Below, piece after piece: positions 1 through 8,390 of a stretch of 64,000 bases of DNA. The translations under genes were made by a program, and so were the position numbers. Origin of the DNA: JAFDCJ01 sp964527835 (GTDB taxonomy: Bacteria > Desulfobacterota > Desulfobacteria > Desulfobacterales > JAFDCJ01); assembly GCA_964527835.1 (NCBI GenBank), contig CAZGNV010000003.1, positions 62,001 to 126,000 of the forward strand, written 5' to 3'. The notes beneath the pieces were generated by a model. The model was given only the letters and a program-made list of their open reading frames with translations, had not been told where the DNA came from and did no database searches. Position 1 is the first letter of the stretch; every line of letters starts with the position of its first letter.

Positions 1-364
1 AACCGCGAATAGAATATGTATTATATAAATATATCAATTGGTTATAATTATAAAAGCAGAACCATCCAAGAGGCTTTGGAAAAAAGTTTACCTAATTATT
101 GGGAGGTTTTTTTCACAAGATATTACTGATGAACCCGTAAAAAGTGGCATTTTCTCGCTTTGCAAGCCGCTCGAAAATGACTTCCAACGAAGTCAACCCA
201 AGTTCGTTGTTCATAGGTTGCCGCTAGCGGCCTAAACAAGCTTTTTACGGTGCCGTCATTGCCGGGATGTATACTTTCATTGGCGATGTCAGGATGGCGG
301 GGACAAAGCGACCAATGATCAGGGATGCATGCTGGTTTTTAACAATAAACAAGGAGCAATGACC
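1..364. other. Gene-free leader of the window
   Basis: No convincing coding sequence is visible. The first 120 bases are AT-rich compared with the rest of the window. Bases 135-250 hold one copy of a dispersed inverted-repeat element, annotated separately. The region ends at the ribosome binding site of the lipoprotein gene at 365. I see no clear sigma-54 or sigma-70 promoter. Confidence 0.6.
135..250. repeat. Dispersed inverted-repeat element, copy A
   Basis: The ends are an exact inverted repeat, CCGTAAAAAG at 135-144 and CTTTTTACGG at 241-250. Inside the left arm is the block CTCGAAAATGAC, shared with copies B, C and D. The element encodes nothing and is small enough to be a MITE-like or REP-like repeat. 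Its family is not recognised. Confidence 0.6.
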
Positions 365-856
365 ATGATCCATAAAACAATCACCCCCCCGGGGTTTAAA
401 GATTTCTTGTACATTACCGCTGGTATCCTGGTTCTGGTGTTGATGGCTGGATGCGGTGCCAACTACGGGAGTCTCAAACGCAGTGCCGAGGTCCAGCAGC
501 ACTTCGAGCGCCAGCAGGTACCGGCCGAATACCGGTACTATTACTACGGTTTTGACACCCGGCCCTACGTCATTTTCGGCATTGAGCCAGAGTACGAAAT
601 GAATTCGCGACTGTGGCGTGCGGTCTCGCCGGATACCGCCGCATTCAAAACGCTGGTTACCTGGATCTGGGAGGACTATGGCTACTATAAATTCGGGGCT
701 GACATCCTGGATCCGCTGGGCAACAAGGTGGGAATTTTGTATTCTTCGATTCATGAGACCACCGTCAAGTTTCCCGGTGACAACCTGATCGAGGTGATTC
801 CCAACACGCCGTTTCTCTGGGGACCGGATGCCGGCAGCGGAGTGCGGACGCCCTGA
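365..856 (+). CDS. Predicted lipoprotein of unknown function
   Basis: A protein of 163 residues with an N-terminal hydrophobic segment ending in a lipobox (LMAGC, lipidated Cys about residue 30), so it is probably a membrane-anchored periplasmic lipoprotein. The mature part is rich in Tyr and Trp (for example YRYYYYGFDTRPY) and shows no motif I can assign. The ATG at 365 is chosen because AAGGAG at 351-356 lies 8 bases upstream. An in-frame ATG at 359 is too close to that site. The gene converges on the polyferredoxin gene with only 7 bases between the stops. Confidence 0.7.
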   Translation: MIHKTITPPGFKDFLYITAGILVLVLMAGCGANYGSLKRSAEVQQHFERQQVPAEYRYYYYGFDTRPYVIFGIEPEYEMNSRLWRAVSPDTAAFKTLVTWIWEDYGYYKFGADILDPLGNKVGILYSSIHETTVKFPGDNLIEVIPNTPFLWGPDAGSGVRTP

Positions 857-863
857 GCGGCTT

Positions 864-2789
864 TTATCCCATATAAATCTTTAACAGGATCTGGGTTGCC
901 AGCAGGGCATAACCGGCGGGGACAATCATGGCGCGCACCCGCCGGGCAGGCTCGGCGATCACATCTTTTAGCCCTAGATATCCGCGCGTCAGGCCAAAGT
1001 AGAGGCCGGCCAGCAGCAGGGCTCCCTGGATGGCCGGAATCCATTGGGGATAAAAGGGGTGCACCGCAAAATCTGCCGTGCCCAGCAGGTTCCAGCCCAG
1101 CCCGAGGGGATCTGACAGCACATTCAGAATGTAGCCGTAGTTGACCATCAGCATGGGCAGGCTGAAGGCGATCCAGGCGAAGATGCCCACCGGCACGAGA
1201 ATGTAAGCCAGCCGCAGGGTCATTTCCCGGGAGCCCAGGGGCCGGCCGGCCAGCCGGTTGGCCGCGCGGCCGACCAGCAGGAAAAGTCCCGGAAACACCC
1301 CCAGGGCCAGGACCCAGACCGATCCGACAAAAAAGATGAAAGCCCCGAGCTGCCGGCTTTCGGTAATGTTGGCGGCATCTTTGATGACCGCCCAAGGGCC
1401 GCCCATGGTGATGCTGAACACGATGGCCACCACCAGCATGATGATGACGTTGAACATTTCATCGTAGCCTTTGAGCAGCCGGTCCGAGCCGAAGGGCCGG
1501 ACAAAAAAGCCCAGGTTGTCCCTGGGGCAGCTTTTGATGCACTCCGTGCAAAGGCCGCAGTAATTGTTGCGGGTCATCCGGCCGGGGTACTGCTTCCAGG
1601 GACAGGCCCAACCGCCGGATCCCCCCACATAGCAGCACTTCTGGCGGTGTTCTTTACAGATCTGGGCATCGATGACCCGCAGCTCGGTCATCGATGCCAT
1701 GGAATAGGTGCCCAGAAATCCGCCCACCGGGCACAGGTAGCGGCAGAAGACCCGGCGTCGATATATCAGGCCCAGCACCAGGGTGACGGCCAGGATGATC
1801 AGAAACAGAAAGGCCGTGGCCACCGGCCGGGTGATCAGGATCATGCCGAAGGAGATCAGCGCCAGAAAAAGCACGTTCTGCAGCCAGATGTTGTCCAGTA
1901 TTTTCGGCCAGTCCTTCTGCAGTCCGCCAAAACGGTGGTGCAGGGTTTTAAACGGTTTTTTGACATAGCGCACACCGGTCAGGGTCCGGCGGCTCAACCA
2001 CTCCGCCGGCGCCGGCAGCGGGCAGATCATGCACCAGATGCGACCTCCCAGGGGCACGATGACGGCCTTGAGGACGAACCACCATAGGATCCAGACAAAA
2101 ATGATGGCGATGTTGCGGTTGCCCACCGGGCTGCCCCACAGGGCGCTGAGAATGAGAAGATAAAAAACGATAAAGTTCGGCAGAATCACCAGAAAATGAA
2201 AACTGCGCCGCTGGACCAGTTTTTTCAGCCACGGCCAGCGCTGCAGGAGATCGACGTGCCGGAAGCCGGCAGTTCGCATCCCGGAATCGGACCTGAAATA
2301 CAGCAGCAGGCTGAAAACCAGCCAGACCGACAGCGCGGTAAAAAGATAATACGGGGTGTTGGGCCTAACGATCAGCTCGCCGGTCATAAAAGGATGCAGG
2401 TTGCCGCAGGTCTGGGTGCAGCGGAAAACAAATTTGCCCGGCTTGTCGGCGACAAATTCCACCTCGGATACCCGGTCCCAGTCCGTCTGCTGCTTGCCGT
2501 CTTCATCCGTCCAGCTGTACTTGAGAAAGGCGGCATCCTTGCGGGTGGTAAATTCAACCGGGTAGCCGTCGAGCAAAAAGCCGTGGGTCACATCCGCCGA
2601 GGTCGGCTTCAACACCACGGTATCGCCCTGGTTGACCACGATCCGGGCCGGGGAATAGCCGTATTTTCTGGCCACCAGTGAGATATGGCGGGTTTGGGCC
2701 TTGACGGGCAGCAAGTGAACCCACAACGCCACGCTCAGCACCGCCGCCAGACTCAACACGATCACTAACAATGCGGTTTTGCGGCTCAT
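864..2789 (-). CDS. Membrane polyferredoxin (NosR/NapH/CcoG-like) with fused periplasmic CuA domain
   Basis: A 641-residue membrane electron-transfer protein. After an N-terminal membrane anchor (about residues 7-25) comes a cupredoxin domain with the CuA ligand pattern of cytochrome oxidase subunit II: His69, then C124-x3-C128-x3-H132-x2-M135. Several membrane helices follow, with the paired CxxxCP motifs (C252-C256, C349-C353) typical of the NapH/NosR/CcoG family, and a ferredoxin motif CxxCxxCxxxCP at 411-422. More helices complete the C-terminus. The start overlaps the upstream thioredoxin stop as ATGA; a longer frame to 2873 lies inside that gene and is rejected. The family moves electrons between membrane and periplasm; this protein's partner is unknown. 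The CuA fusion is unusual. Confidence 0.85.
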   Translation of the reverse strand: MSRKTALLVIVLSLAAVLSVALWVHLLPVKAQTRHISLVARKYGYSPARIVVNQGDTVVLKPTSADVTHGFLLDGYPVEFTTRKDAAFLKYSWTDEDGKQQTDWDRVSEVEFVADKPGKFVFRCTQTCGNLHPFMTGELIVRPNTPYYLFTALSVWLVFSLLLYFRSDSGMRTAGFRHVDLLQRWPWLKKLVQRRSFHFLVILPNFIVFYLLILSALWGSPVGNRNIAIIFVWILWWFVLKAVIVPLGGRIWCMICPLPAPAEWLSRRTLTGVRYVKKPFKTLHHRFGGLQKDWPKILDNIWLQNVLFLALISFGMILITRPVATAFLFLIILAVTLVLGLIYRRRVFCRYLCPVGGFLGTYSMASMTELRVIDAQICKEHRQKCCYVGGSGGWACPWKQYPGRMTRNNYCGLCTECIKSCPRDNLGFFVRPFGSDRLLKGYDEMFNVIIMLVVAIVFSITMGGPWAVIKDAANITESRQLGAFIFFVGSVWVLALGVFPGLFLLVGRAANRLAGRPLGSREMTLRLAYILVPVGIFAWIAFSLPMLMVNYGYILNVLSDPLGLGWNLLGTADFAVHPFYPQWIPAIQGALLLAGLYFGLTRGYLGLKDVIAEPARRVRAMIVPAGYALLATQILLKIYMG

Positions 2790-3403
2790 TTTGCACTTAA
2801 CTTGGCCACCGGGGAATCCGGATCGGCAGCGATCAGGTGCTCGAACAGGGCAATGGATTTTTTGCCCTCCCAATCCCGGACACCCTGGATGCCGCCGATG
2901 ACCCGCCCGGTTTTATCCAGGATCAGGGTGGTCGGAATCCCCCGGATGCCGAAACCGGCGGCCACCTCGCCGGTGGCGTCCATCAGGGTCGTGAAGGTAA
3001 GCTTGAGGTTGGCGTAAAAGCGTTTTACCTGGTCCCGGGTTTCCTGAATGTTGACGGCCACCATGACAAACGCTTTGTCTTTCAGCTTCTGGTGCAGTTT
3101 TTCCATGGCCGGCATTTCCACCCGGCAGCTGGGACACCAGGTGGTCCAGAAATTGAGAAACACGATTTTTCCCCGGAAACCGGAAAGGCGGACGGGGTTG
3201 CCGTTAAGATCTTTCAGAATTATTTCCACCGGATCCGTACCCGACGGGAACCTGGCCACCCCCAGATCTTCAAACAGGCGGTCCAGGCGCCGGCTGTCAG
3301 CGGATGCCGGACTTTCGGCGTCGACCAGTTTCAGGGCTGCAAATCCGAAGGCAGCCAGCACGATCAGCACGATAGTTAATTTGATGACACCCGGTGGTTT
3401 CAT
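2786..3403 (-). CDS. TlpA/ResA-like membrane-anchored thioredoxin
   Basis: A 205-residue protein with one N-terminal membrane anchor (about residues 8-27) and a periplasmic AhpC/TSA-TlpA domain. The active site is FWTTWCPSC with Cys90 and Cys93, followed by the expected EMPAME helix. The conserved cis-Pro region (GIRGIPTTLILD) is present. TlpA/ResA proteins reduce disulfides in apocytochromes or deliver electrons to copper-site assembly. Its place between a copper protein and a CuA protein, in an operon with a multiheme cytochrome, fits either job. It overlaps the genes on both sides by 4 bases (ATGA), so translation is probably coupled. Confidence 0.88.
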   Translation of the reverse strand: MKPPGVIKLTIVLIVLAAFGFAALKLVDAESPASADSRRLDRLFEDLGVARFPSGTDPVEIILKDLNGNPVRLSGFRGKIVFLNFWTTWCPSCRVEMPAMEKLHQKLKDKAFVMVAVNIQETRDQVKRFYANLKLTFTTLMDATGEVAAGFGIRGIPTTLILDKTGRVIGGIQGVRDWEGKKSIALFEHLIAADPDSPVAKLSAK

Positions 3404-4065
3404 TTGTACAGCACCCCCGGAACCCCCCGGCCGAGACGGAACTCGACGGTCACGGTGCCGGTTTGCGGGACCACAATGGATTTTTTCCGGGATTTCAGTT
3501 TTTGATGCCAGGTCTTGAGCAGGTACTTGCCGGCGACAAGATCTGCAACCCCTGTGATGCCCGCCTGTTTCAGATAGGCGGCAGCCGGAATTTCAAAGCG
3601 GCCCTGTTTGTCGGTGACGGCAAAATAGGGGCTTTTCAGCACCAGGATGTAAGCGGCCATTTCAGCATGCACATCGCAGCGCAGCTCGACGATGCCGGGC
3701 TTGTCGAACACCACGGTTTTGCTCTGTCCGGGGGCATAGCTGCCCAGGTTGAACTTTTTGGTGCGTGACATGGAAAATACATTGTGATTGACCTTGTCAT
3801 GGTTGGGAAACTCCACCGCCGTCCCGACCAGAACCGGAAGCACGTGGGGGATAAATTCCAGGTTGCGCTGATCCATGACAAATTTGACCGTTGACCGGTC
3901 ACCGGCCGCCGCCGGCGCCCGGGCAAGGTACACCAGCACATTGGCCGGTGTGCGCAATCCGTTGACCTTGACGGTGCCGGAAATGGTTCCGGCGCCGGCG
4001 CCGGATGCAAAAAGCATCAGCAGGGAAACGATCAATGGGGGGATGCTAATCAAGGTTTTTCGCAA
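3400..4065 (-). CDS. Exported cupredoxin-like copper protein
   Basis: A 221-residue exported protein with a signal peptide ending near residue 25. The central part is plastocyanin-like: FPNHDKVNHNVFS supplies His94, and C130-x2-H133-x2-M136 completes a type-1 copper site. The segment after about residue 145 resembles a carboxypeptidase-regulatory-like beta sandwich. Related proteins are often annotated methylamine-utilisation or plastocyanin-like and lie next to cytochromes. Here it sits 18 bases downstream of the multiheme cytochrome and overlaps the thioredoxin gene, suggesting a soluble periplasmic electron carrier in this operon. Confidence 0.8.
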   Translation of the reverse strand: MRKTLISIPPLIVSLLMLFASGAGAGTISGTVKVNGLRTPANVLVYLARAPAAAGDRSTVKFVMDQRNLEFIPHVLPVLVGTAVEFPNHDKVNHNVFSMSRTKKFNLGSYAPGQSKTVVFDKPGIVELRCDVHAEMAAYILVLKSPYFAVTDKQGRFEIPAAAYLKQAGITGVADLVAGKYLLKTWHQKLKSRKKSIVVPQTGTVTVEFRLGRGVPGVLYK

Positions 4066-4083
4066 TTCAAGTTCCTCCTTCGG

Positions 4084-5775
4084 CTACCAGACAGCGCTGG
4101 TGATCAGAATATCGGGGCTGTCCCAGTTTTTCATCCGGGCCAGGGGTTTGATGGCCGGCCGGTAGATCAGGCTGGCTTCAGCGGTGGGCTCGTCCTGAGG
4201 ATCTTCCAGGGCAAATTCAAACCGATAGGTGACGGTTTTCTTGGGCCGGATGCGGGTGTCGGCAACCACCCGGGTGGCCTGCCAGAACGGCACGTGGAGA
4301 TTGCCCTCATCATCGCCGAGCACCCGGGCAAAAACCGCTCCGGGCCGGCCGGCGTAATTGCCGTCGTCGGGTTTTCCCTGACCGGCCCAGGACGGCAGGC
4401 GGCTGCCCTTGATCATTTTCAGCAGTTTGCCGCTGGAGTCTTTGACGCTGACCAGCAGCATCACGCTGCGCATGGTCTCGCCGGTGGGCACCCAGTGGCC
4501 GCCGTTGGTGTTGGTGATATAGGCGTTGATGACCGCCCTGTTGCCGGCGATTTCTCCTTCCAGCTCCAGGGACAGGGCGGTTTTGAGCTGGGTTTGCGTG
4601 CCGCCGTCAAAATGATGGGGGCGGATGTTTTTGGGCGAACGAAAGGTGCCCCACATGTTGCGGGCGCCGCCGTCAACCACGTAATTGTCATAGGGCAGCA
4701 TCTCCTTGCGCCAGCTCATGTGGCAGTCCTGGCACTTTTTGCCCTTGTTGCCGTCATCGACCGGCAGTTGATCCTGCCACTGTTTCCATTCCCGGTAGGT
4801 GGTCTGGATGGGCAGATAGGAATTGTCCTTGAGCCCGAAGCCTTTCCATTCCGCAGCGGTATATACCTTGCCGGGCTCCCAGGTTTGGCCCTTGGCCAGC
4901 TTTTGAGAGTGGCTGTGGCACTGGGCGCAAAACAGGCCCTCGTCAAAAAGCGGGTTGTAGGACGCCGCCATGGGCGGGGCGGTCACGTCATCATAGGGGC
5001 CGAAAACCAGAATCGAATTGCCCCGCCGCGACGCCTGCCTTTCCAGGACGGTGGCCGTGCCGCTGGGTTTGGTTCTGTCAGCGATCACCTTTCTGACCTT
5101 GTGACAGTAGTCGCAGCTGATGCCGTCCCATTCGGCGAGTCCGGAACGCAGCACGGATTGCAGATCCTGGACCCAGGGTCCCGAAGTGGCCGTCGAAGGC
5201 GCGTGACAGCTGGCACAGTTGCCGTCGCTGTCGGGATTGTCCAGCTTGTAGCCCGGTCCGATTCCGGCCCGGTTATAGGCATCGGTGCCGTAAAGCATGT
5301 TCAACACCTTGGGGTTGGAAGTGGTGTGGGCCATCTTGGACTGGTCGTAGTAGCGGGTCAGCTTGACATGACAGCGGGAGCAGGTCACCGGCGATATGAA
5401 CCGATAGCCGGGCTGATCATTGAGATAAACGGGATTCAAAAAGATGTCGCGGGTGCGGCCGGAACGGCGCACCAGCTGGCCGTTGTTGAACCAGCCCTCT
5501 TTGCCGGCGGTGATGATCAAACGCGCACCCGGCCAGTATTCAGACTGCAGCTCATAGCGGCCCTGGCGGTCGGTGAGGGTGTAATTTTTCTCGCCGGCCA
5601 GGCGCACTCTCGCATTTTCCACCGGCCCGTACTGGGAGATGACCCGCCCCCGGACAGCGATGACGGGACGCTTGTCGTCCGCGCTGCGGGCCTGGTCCGC
5701 GGCGATGAAAAACCCGGCCGCGGTCAACGAAACGGCCGCGGCAATCAAAAGAAATTTCAACTTTCCGTTGGGCAT
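4084..5775 (-). CDS. Multiheme c-type cytochrome (five CxxCH) with N-terminal carboxypeptidase-regulatory-like domain
   Basis: A 563-residue exported protein with a signal peptide (residues 1 to about 32). Residues 36-115 look like a carboxypeptidase-regulatory-like beta sandwich. Five heme-attachment motifs follow: C132SRCH, C187ASCH, C221DYCH, C283AQCH and C348QDCH. The last 150 residues form a beta-rich domain without hemes. The ATG at 5775 follows an AAGGA motif; a longer frame to 5883 runs into repeat copy B and is rejected. Family members are periplasmic electron-transfer proteins, some with oxidoreductase activity; the substrate is not evident. As first gene of the operon it probably exchanges electrons with the downstream cupredoxin and CuA-polyferredoxin. 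Maturation would need a ccm system like the one at 58.8-64 kb. Confidence 0.87.
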   Translation of the reverse strand: MPNGKLKFLLIAAAVSLTAAGFFIAADQARSADDKRPVIAVRGRVISQYGPVENARVRLAGEKNYTLTDRQGRYELQSEYWPGARLIITAGKEGWFNNGQLVRRSGRTRDIFLNPVYLNDQPGYRFISPVTCSRCHVKLTRYYDQSKMAHTTSNPKVLNMLYGTDAYNRAGIGPGYKLDNPDSDGNCASCHAPSTATSGPWVQDLQSVLRSGLAEWDGISCDYCHKVRKVIADRTKPSGTATVLERQASRRGNSILVFGPYDDVTAPPMAASYNPLFDEGLFCAQCHSHSQKLAKGQTWEPGKVYTAAEWKGFGLKDNSYLPIQTTYREWKQWQDQLPVDDGNKGKKCQDCHMSWRKEMLPYDNYVVDGGARNMWGTFRSPKNIRPHHFDGGTQTQLKTALSLELEGEIAGNRAVINAYITNTNGGHWVPTGETMRSVMLLVSVKDSSGKLLKMIKGSRLPSWAGQGKPDDGNYAGRPGAVFARVLGDDEGNLHVPFWQATRVVADTRIRPKKTVTYRFEFALEDPQDEPTAEASLIYRPAIKPLARMKNWDSPDILITSAVW

Positions 5776-5812
5776 TGCCACATCCTTGATTTGCAGTTCA
5801 GTATTTGATGAA

Positions 5813-5991
5813 GCCGTAAAAAGTCGATTTTCTCGCTTAAGCAAGCCTTTTCGGGAGCCGTTCAGGGTTTCGCTAAATCGCAAGAAGTATTATTAAGACC
5901 CTAAGATAGCTTGCGATTCTTAACGCTCAACCCATCACGGCTCTCTTCCCGAAAAGGGTTGATGTCGCTCGAAAATGACTATTTACGAGGC
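5813..5991. repeat. Dispersed inverted-repeat element, copy B (longest)
   Basis: An imperfect palindrome of about 180 bases between the cytochrome gene and a terminator. The outer arms (GCCGTAAAAAGTCGATTTTC and, inverted, the segment ending ATTTACGAGGC) match copies A, C and D. An inner pair of arms (CTTTTCGGGAGCCGT and ACGGCTCTCTTCCCGAAAAG) is also inverted. As RNA it would form a long hairpin. No coding content. Confidence 0.65.
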
Positions 5992-6000
5992 CGCCAGTAT

Positions 6001-6030
6001 TTGAAAAGGCAGCCGTCACTTCAAGCTGCC
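6001..6030 (-). terminator. Rho-independent terminator of the CuA operon
   Basis: On the minus strand GGCAGC and GCTGCC form a 6-base-pair stem with an 11-base loop, followed by TTTTC. It lies about 25 bases beyond the stop of the CuA gene. Confidence 0.55.
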
Positions 6031-6053
6031 GGCGGCCTTTGTTTTTAGCACCG

Positions 6054-6527
6054 CTAAGCCTTGACCACAAGGGTTCCCTGCATGTTCTGGTGGCTTTCTC
6101 CGCATACCGCATTGCAGGAAAAGGTAAAGACCCCGGTCCTGTCGGCTTTAAAGGAGACATAGACGGTTTTTCCCGGCTGGATGCCGGTGGTTAGAAAGAT
6201 CCCGAAATCCTTCAGGCTGAACCCGTGAACCACGTCGCTGCTGGTCAGCTTCAGGACCACCAGATCTCCCTTGCGAACCTCGATGACCGGTCTGCCGATG
6301 GGCTGCCCGTGCTTTTGCCACAGGGAAATCGCGCCATAGGCGGGAACCTCGCCGAGCATCCAGCCCCTTTCGGCATGACCGGTGAGAGTGAATTCCCTGG
6401 CCCCCGAGGGCACTTTTTTGGAAGACACCCGCTGGTCGTAATAGGAAATTGCGGCCGGCAGGGCCACCAGGACCAGGGCCAGCACAAGCGCAAAGAAAAC
6501 ATCCAGTTTTTTGTTGTTACGAACCAT
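6054..6527 (-). CDS. Stand-alone CuA protein (cytochrome oxidase subunit II-like cupredoxin)
   Basis: A 157-residue protein with one N-terminal membrane anchor (about residues 9-29) and a single periplasmic cupredoxin domain. The ligand set is that of CuA: His101 in SSDVVHGFS, then C138-x3-C142-x3-H146-x2-M149. The two-helix hairpin of true oxidase subunit II is absent, and no oxidase subunit I is nearby, so it is a CuA carrier or a NosZ-like tail rather than a complete oxidase subunit. It shares its metal-site pattern with the polyferredoxin at 864-2789. It lies 54 bases downstream of the gene at 6582 and is probably cotranscribed with it from the sigma-54 site at 7045. Confidence 0.85.
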   Translation of the reverse strand: MVRNNKKLDVFFALVLALVLVALPAAISYYDQRVSSKKVPSGAREFTLTGHAERGWMLGEVPAYGAISLWQKHGQPIGRPVIEVRKGDLVVLKLTSSDVVHGFSLKDFGIFLTTGIQPGKTVYVSFKADRTGVFTFSCNAVCGESHQNMQGTLVVKA

Positions 6528-6581
6528 GGCATTTTATCCTTGCTGATTGATTCAATTTGAAGCGTTGTCCATGGGTTCTGG

Positions 6582-6950
6582 CTATTTCAGCACGATCAGC
6601 CGCCCGGACTGCTTGTCCACTCCCAGCAGCTGGACGATCTCATTTTCCGGGGAGATGACTTCGGCTTCATAGAAGCTGCCATTGTCTGTGAGCTTGCCGA
6701 TTTCAAGTTCCGGGTTTAGGCGCCTGACATAATTGCCGACAATGTCCCGGGCCTGGGTTTCGGTCAGGGCCGGTTTCTGGGCCAGAAAATTATTGGATGC
6801 GCCACGTTCCTGGGGGACATAGTCTCCGCCGCCGGATCTGCCCCAGCCGCAGGCTGCGGCCATGTTGGTCCCCTGAAACAGGGTGATTCCCCCCGCGATG
6901 ACGGCCAGAATGACGATCCCTGTGATGATGCGATTTTTTCTCGTTTTCAT
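6582..6950 (-). CDS. Small exported PepSY-like protein
   Basis: A 122-residue protein with an N-terminal hydrophobic segment and a C-terminal region (LTETQARDIVGNYVRRLNPELEIGKL through GVDKQSGRLIVLK) that looks like a PepSY-type alpha/beta domain. The start at 6950 is preceded by AGGAGG; a longer frame to 7049 would begin inside the promoter and is rejected. A near-perfect sigma-54 promoter at 7045-7060 gives a leader of about 85 bases. Function unknown; PepSY-like proteins often accompany metal or redox stress genes. Confidence 0.75.
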   Translation of the reverse strand: MKTRKNRIITGIVILAVIAGGITLFQGTNMAAACGWGRSGGGDYVPQERGASNNFLAQKPALTETQARDIVGNYVRRLNPELEIGKLTDNGSFYEAEVISPENEIVQLLGVDKQSGRLIVLK

Positions 6951-6977
6951 TTTGTTGCCTCCTTCGTAATGATGGTC

Positions 6978-7011
6978 TCGTAAAAAGTCGCTCGAAAATG
7001 ACGTTTTACGA
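6978..7011. repeat. Dispersed inverted-repeat element, copy C (minimal)
   Basis: A 34-base version: TCGTAAAAAGTC and GACGTTTTACGA are near-perfect inverted arms around GCTCGAAAAT. It lies in the leader between the sigma-54 promoter and the start of the PepSY-like gene, so it would be transcribed as a hairpin in the 5' UTR. Confidence 0.6.
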
Positions 7012-7044
7012 AATGGATGTTGCCCATTTTTCTGCTTTTGATAA

Positions 7045-7060
7045 AGCAACCCTTGTGCCA
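7045..7060 (-). promoter_or_regulatory. Sigma-54 promoter (-24/-12)
   Basis: On the minus strand the site reads TGGCACAAGGGTTGCT, an exact match to TGGCAC-N5-TTGCT. It lies about 95 bases upstream of the start at 6950. One of the two NtrC-type activators in the window is the likely partner. Confidence 0.8.
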
Positions 7061-7261
7061 GGGGATTTCAAAACGAGCTATAGATTGTTAACATACGAAT
7101 TTTATTAATATATTCGAGATGCCCTTGGTCAGTGTCACCCCTGTCCCCGGTTACAAAGTATCCAGGGAGCCTCGGGCCACTGGGTAGAATTTACCCATGC
7201 GGGGCGGAAACCCGGTGTCTGTCCGGCGCTTTAGGCATCAATTTTAATGGTAAGGCAGGGA

Positions 7262-7687
7262 TTAGCAGAGCAAAGATCGGTTCAGCAGGTAAGCCGGTGG
7301 GCCGGCGGCCGGTTCCATGAAAACCGGCAGGGGGATAAAGCGCTCGGCAATCCAGGCGCCGGCAACGTCGGTGGCCGTGGCGGAGCCGGCCCCGGCAACT
7401 TTGGAATTGTCCGCGCTGATGGCGGCAATGGTGTTCTGCAGTCCGGCAGGGACGGTGCTGTTTTCAAAATCACAGGACCCTTCGGGGCAGCCAGGGGGCA
7501 TTGGTTCTGGCGCGGCCCCGGCCAAAGGGTGCGGTCCCTGCAGATCGCAGTGAAAACAGCCGGTTGCGGCGGAACATCCGTCAGCCGACGCTGCGGCGGC
7601 AAACAGGCCGAAACTGAAAAACAGGATCAGCAGGCCGCTGAAAGCCTTTTTGGAAAGCGTGGCCGGTATGATAGATTTTAATTTCAT
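7262..7687 (-). CDS. Small exported cysteine-rich protein, unknown
   Basis: A 141-residue protein with a signal peptide (about residues 1-35). The mature N-terminus is rich in Cys (C38, C44, C47, C67, C72, including CFHC), suggesting disulfides or metal binding. The remainder is Ala/Pro-rich and of low complexity. No family recognised. It follows the methyltransferase gene by 75 bases on the same strand. Reading frame quality is only moderate. Confidence 0.5.
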   Translation of the reverse strand: MKLKSIIPATLSKKAFSGLLILFFSFGLFAAAASADGCSAATGCFHCDLQGPHPLAGAAPEPMPPGCPEGSCDFENSTVPAGLQNTIAAISADNSKVAGAGSATATDVAGAWIAERFIPLPVFMEPAAGPPAYLLNRSLLC

Positions 7688-7762
7688 ACTAATTTAATAG
7701 TATATATGACCAACCCCCTTCCCGTCAACCCTAAAACAGATTTTCGGCAACCGGACGGGGCA

Positions 7763-8386
7763 TTACGGCAGCGCCTCGATCCATCTGACGATATCCCAGG
7801 AAAGTTTTTGTTCCACCTGGATTTTCCAGCCGGCCGCTTTGACGTTGGCGAGGGTCCGGCGGTTGATGTTGGCGCCCATCATCCGCACCACCAGGGGATT
7901 GAACAGGTCAAAGAAAAGGCCGGCGATGGAATTTTCCGGTCGCATGTGCTCCAGCAACAAAAGCCGCCCGCCGGGCTTGCAAACCCGGTGCAGCTCCCGC
8001 AGTCCCGCCACCGGGTCGGGCACCGAGCAAAATACGAAGGTGGCAAAAACCGTATCGAAACAGTGATCTGGAAAAGCCAGCTGCTGGGCGTCCATTTCCA
8101 GCAGGGTGACCTTTGCATGGTTCCTGAGCGCCTTTTTGCGCGCCCGGGAAAGCATGCGGGGGCTCAGATCAACGGCTGTGATTTCAACCCCTGCGGGATA
8201 GTAGGCAAGGTTTTTGCCGGTGCCTACACCGACTTCCAGCGCCCGTGAGCCTTGAATGGCATCGGGCAGCTTATGGCGCCACGCCGCAAATCGTAACCGC
8301 TCCAACGGAGCCTCCATGAGATCATAAAGAAAAGCGATCCGATTGTAGCGCTTGCGGGTGTCGTTGCGGCTGGAGGTTTGTTCCAT
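7763..8386 (-). CDS. Class I SAM-dependent methyltransferase
   Basis: A 207-residue cytoplasmic protein with the Rossmann methyltransferase motifs: motif I ALEVGVGTGKNL, the acidic loop ITAVDLSPRML, and post-I KVTLLEMDAQQLAFPDHCFD. It resembles the UbiE / PE-methyltransferase-like group, but substrate cannot be read from sequence. It starts 4 bases after the stop of the 250-residue gene upstream, so the two are probably cotranscribed. Confidence 0.85.
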   Translation of the reverse strand: MEQTSSRNDTRKRYNRIAFLYDLMEAPLERLRFAAWRHKLPDAIQGSRALEVGVGTGKNLAYYPAGVEITAVDLSPRMLSRARKKALRNHAKVTLLEMDAQQLAFPDHCFDTVFATFVFCSVPDPVAGLRELHRVCKPGGRLLLLEHMRPENSIAGLFFDLFNPLVVRMMGANINRRTLANVKAAGWKIQVEQKLSWDIVRWIEALP

Positions 8387-8390
8387 GATC

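Noticed and set aside
6532..6555. Plus-strand TGGCATTTTATCCTTGC as another sigma-54 site
   Set aside because: The spacing between the GG and GC elements is wrong and it faces the 3' ends of minus-strand genes.
7110..7260. Possible cobalamin or c-di-GMP riboswitch (GGGCCACTGGG, paired GGGTA/TACCC)
   Set aside because: The conserved core boxes of these riboswitch classes are not present in order, and the region lies at the 3' end of a minus-strand gene.
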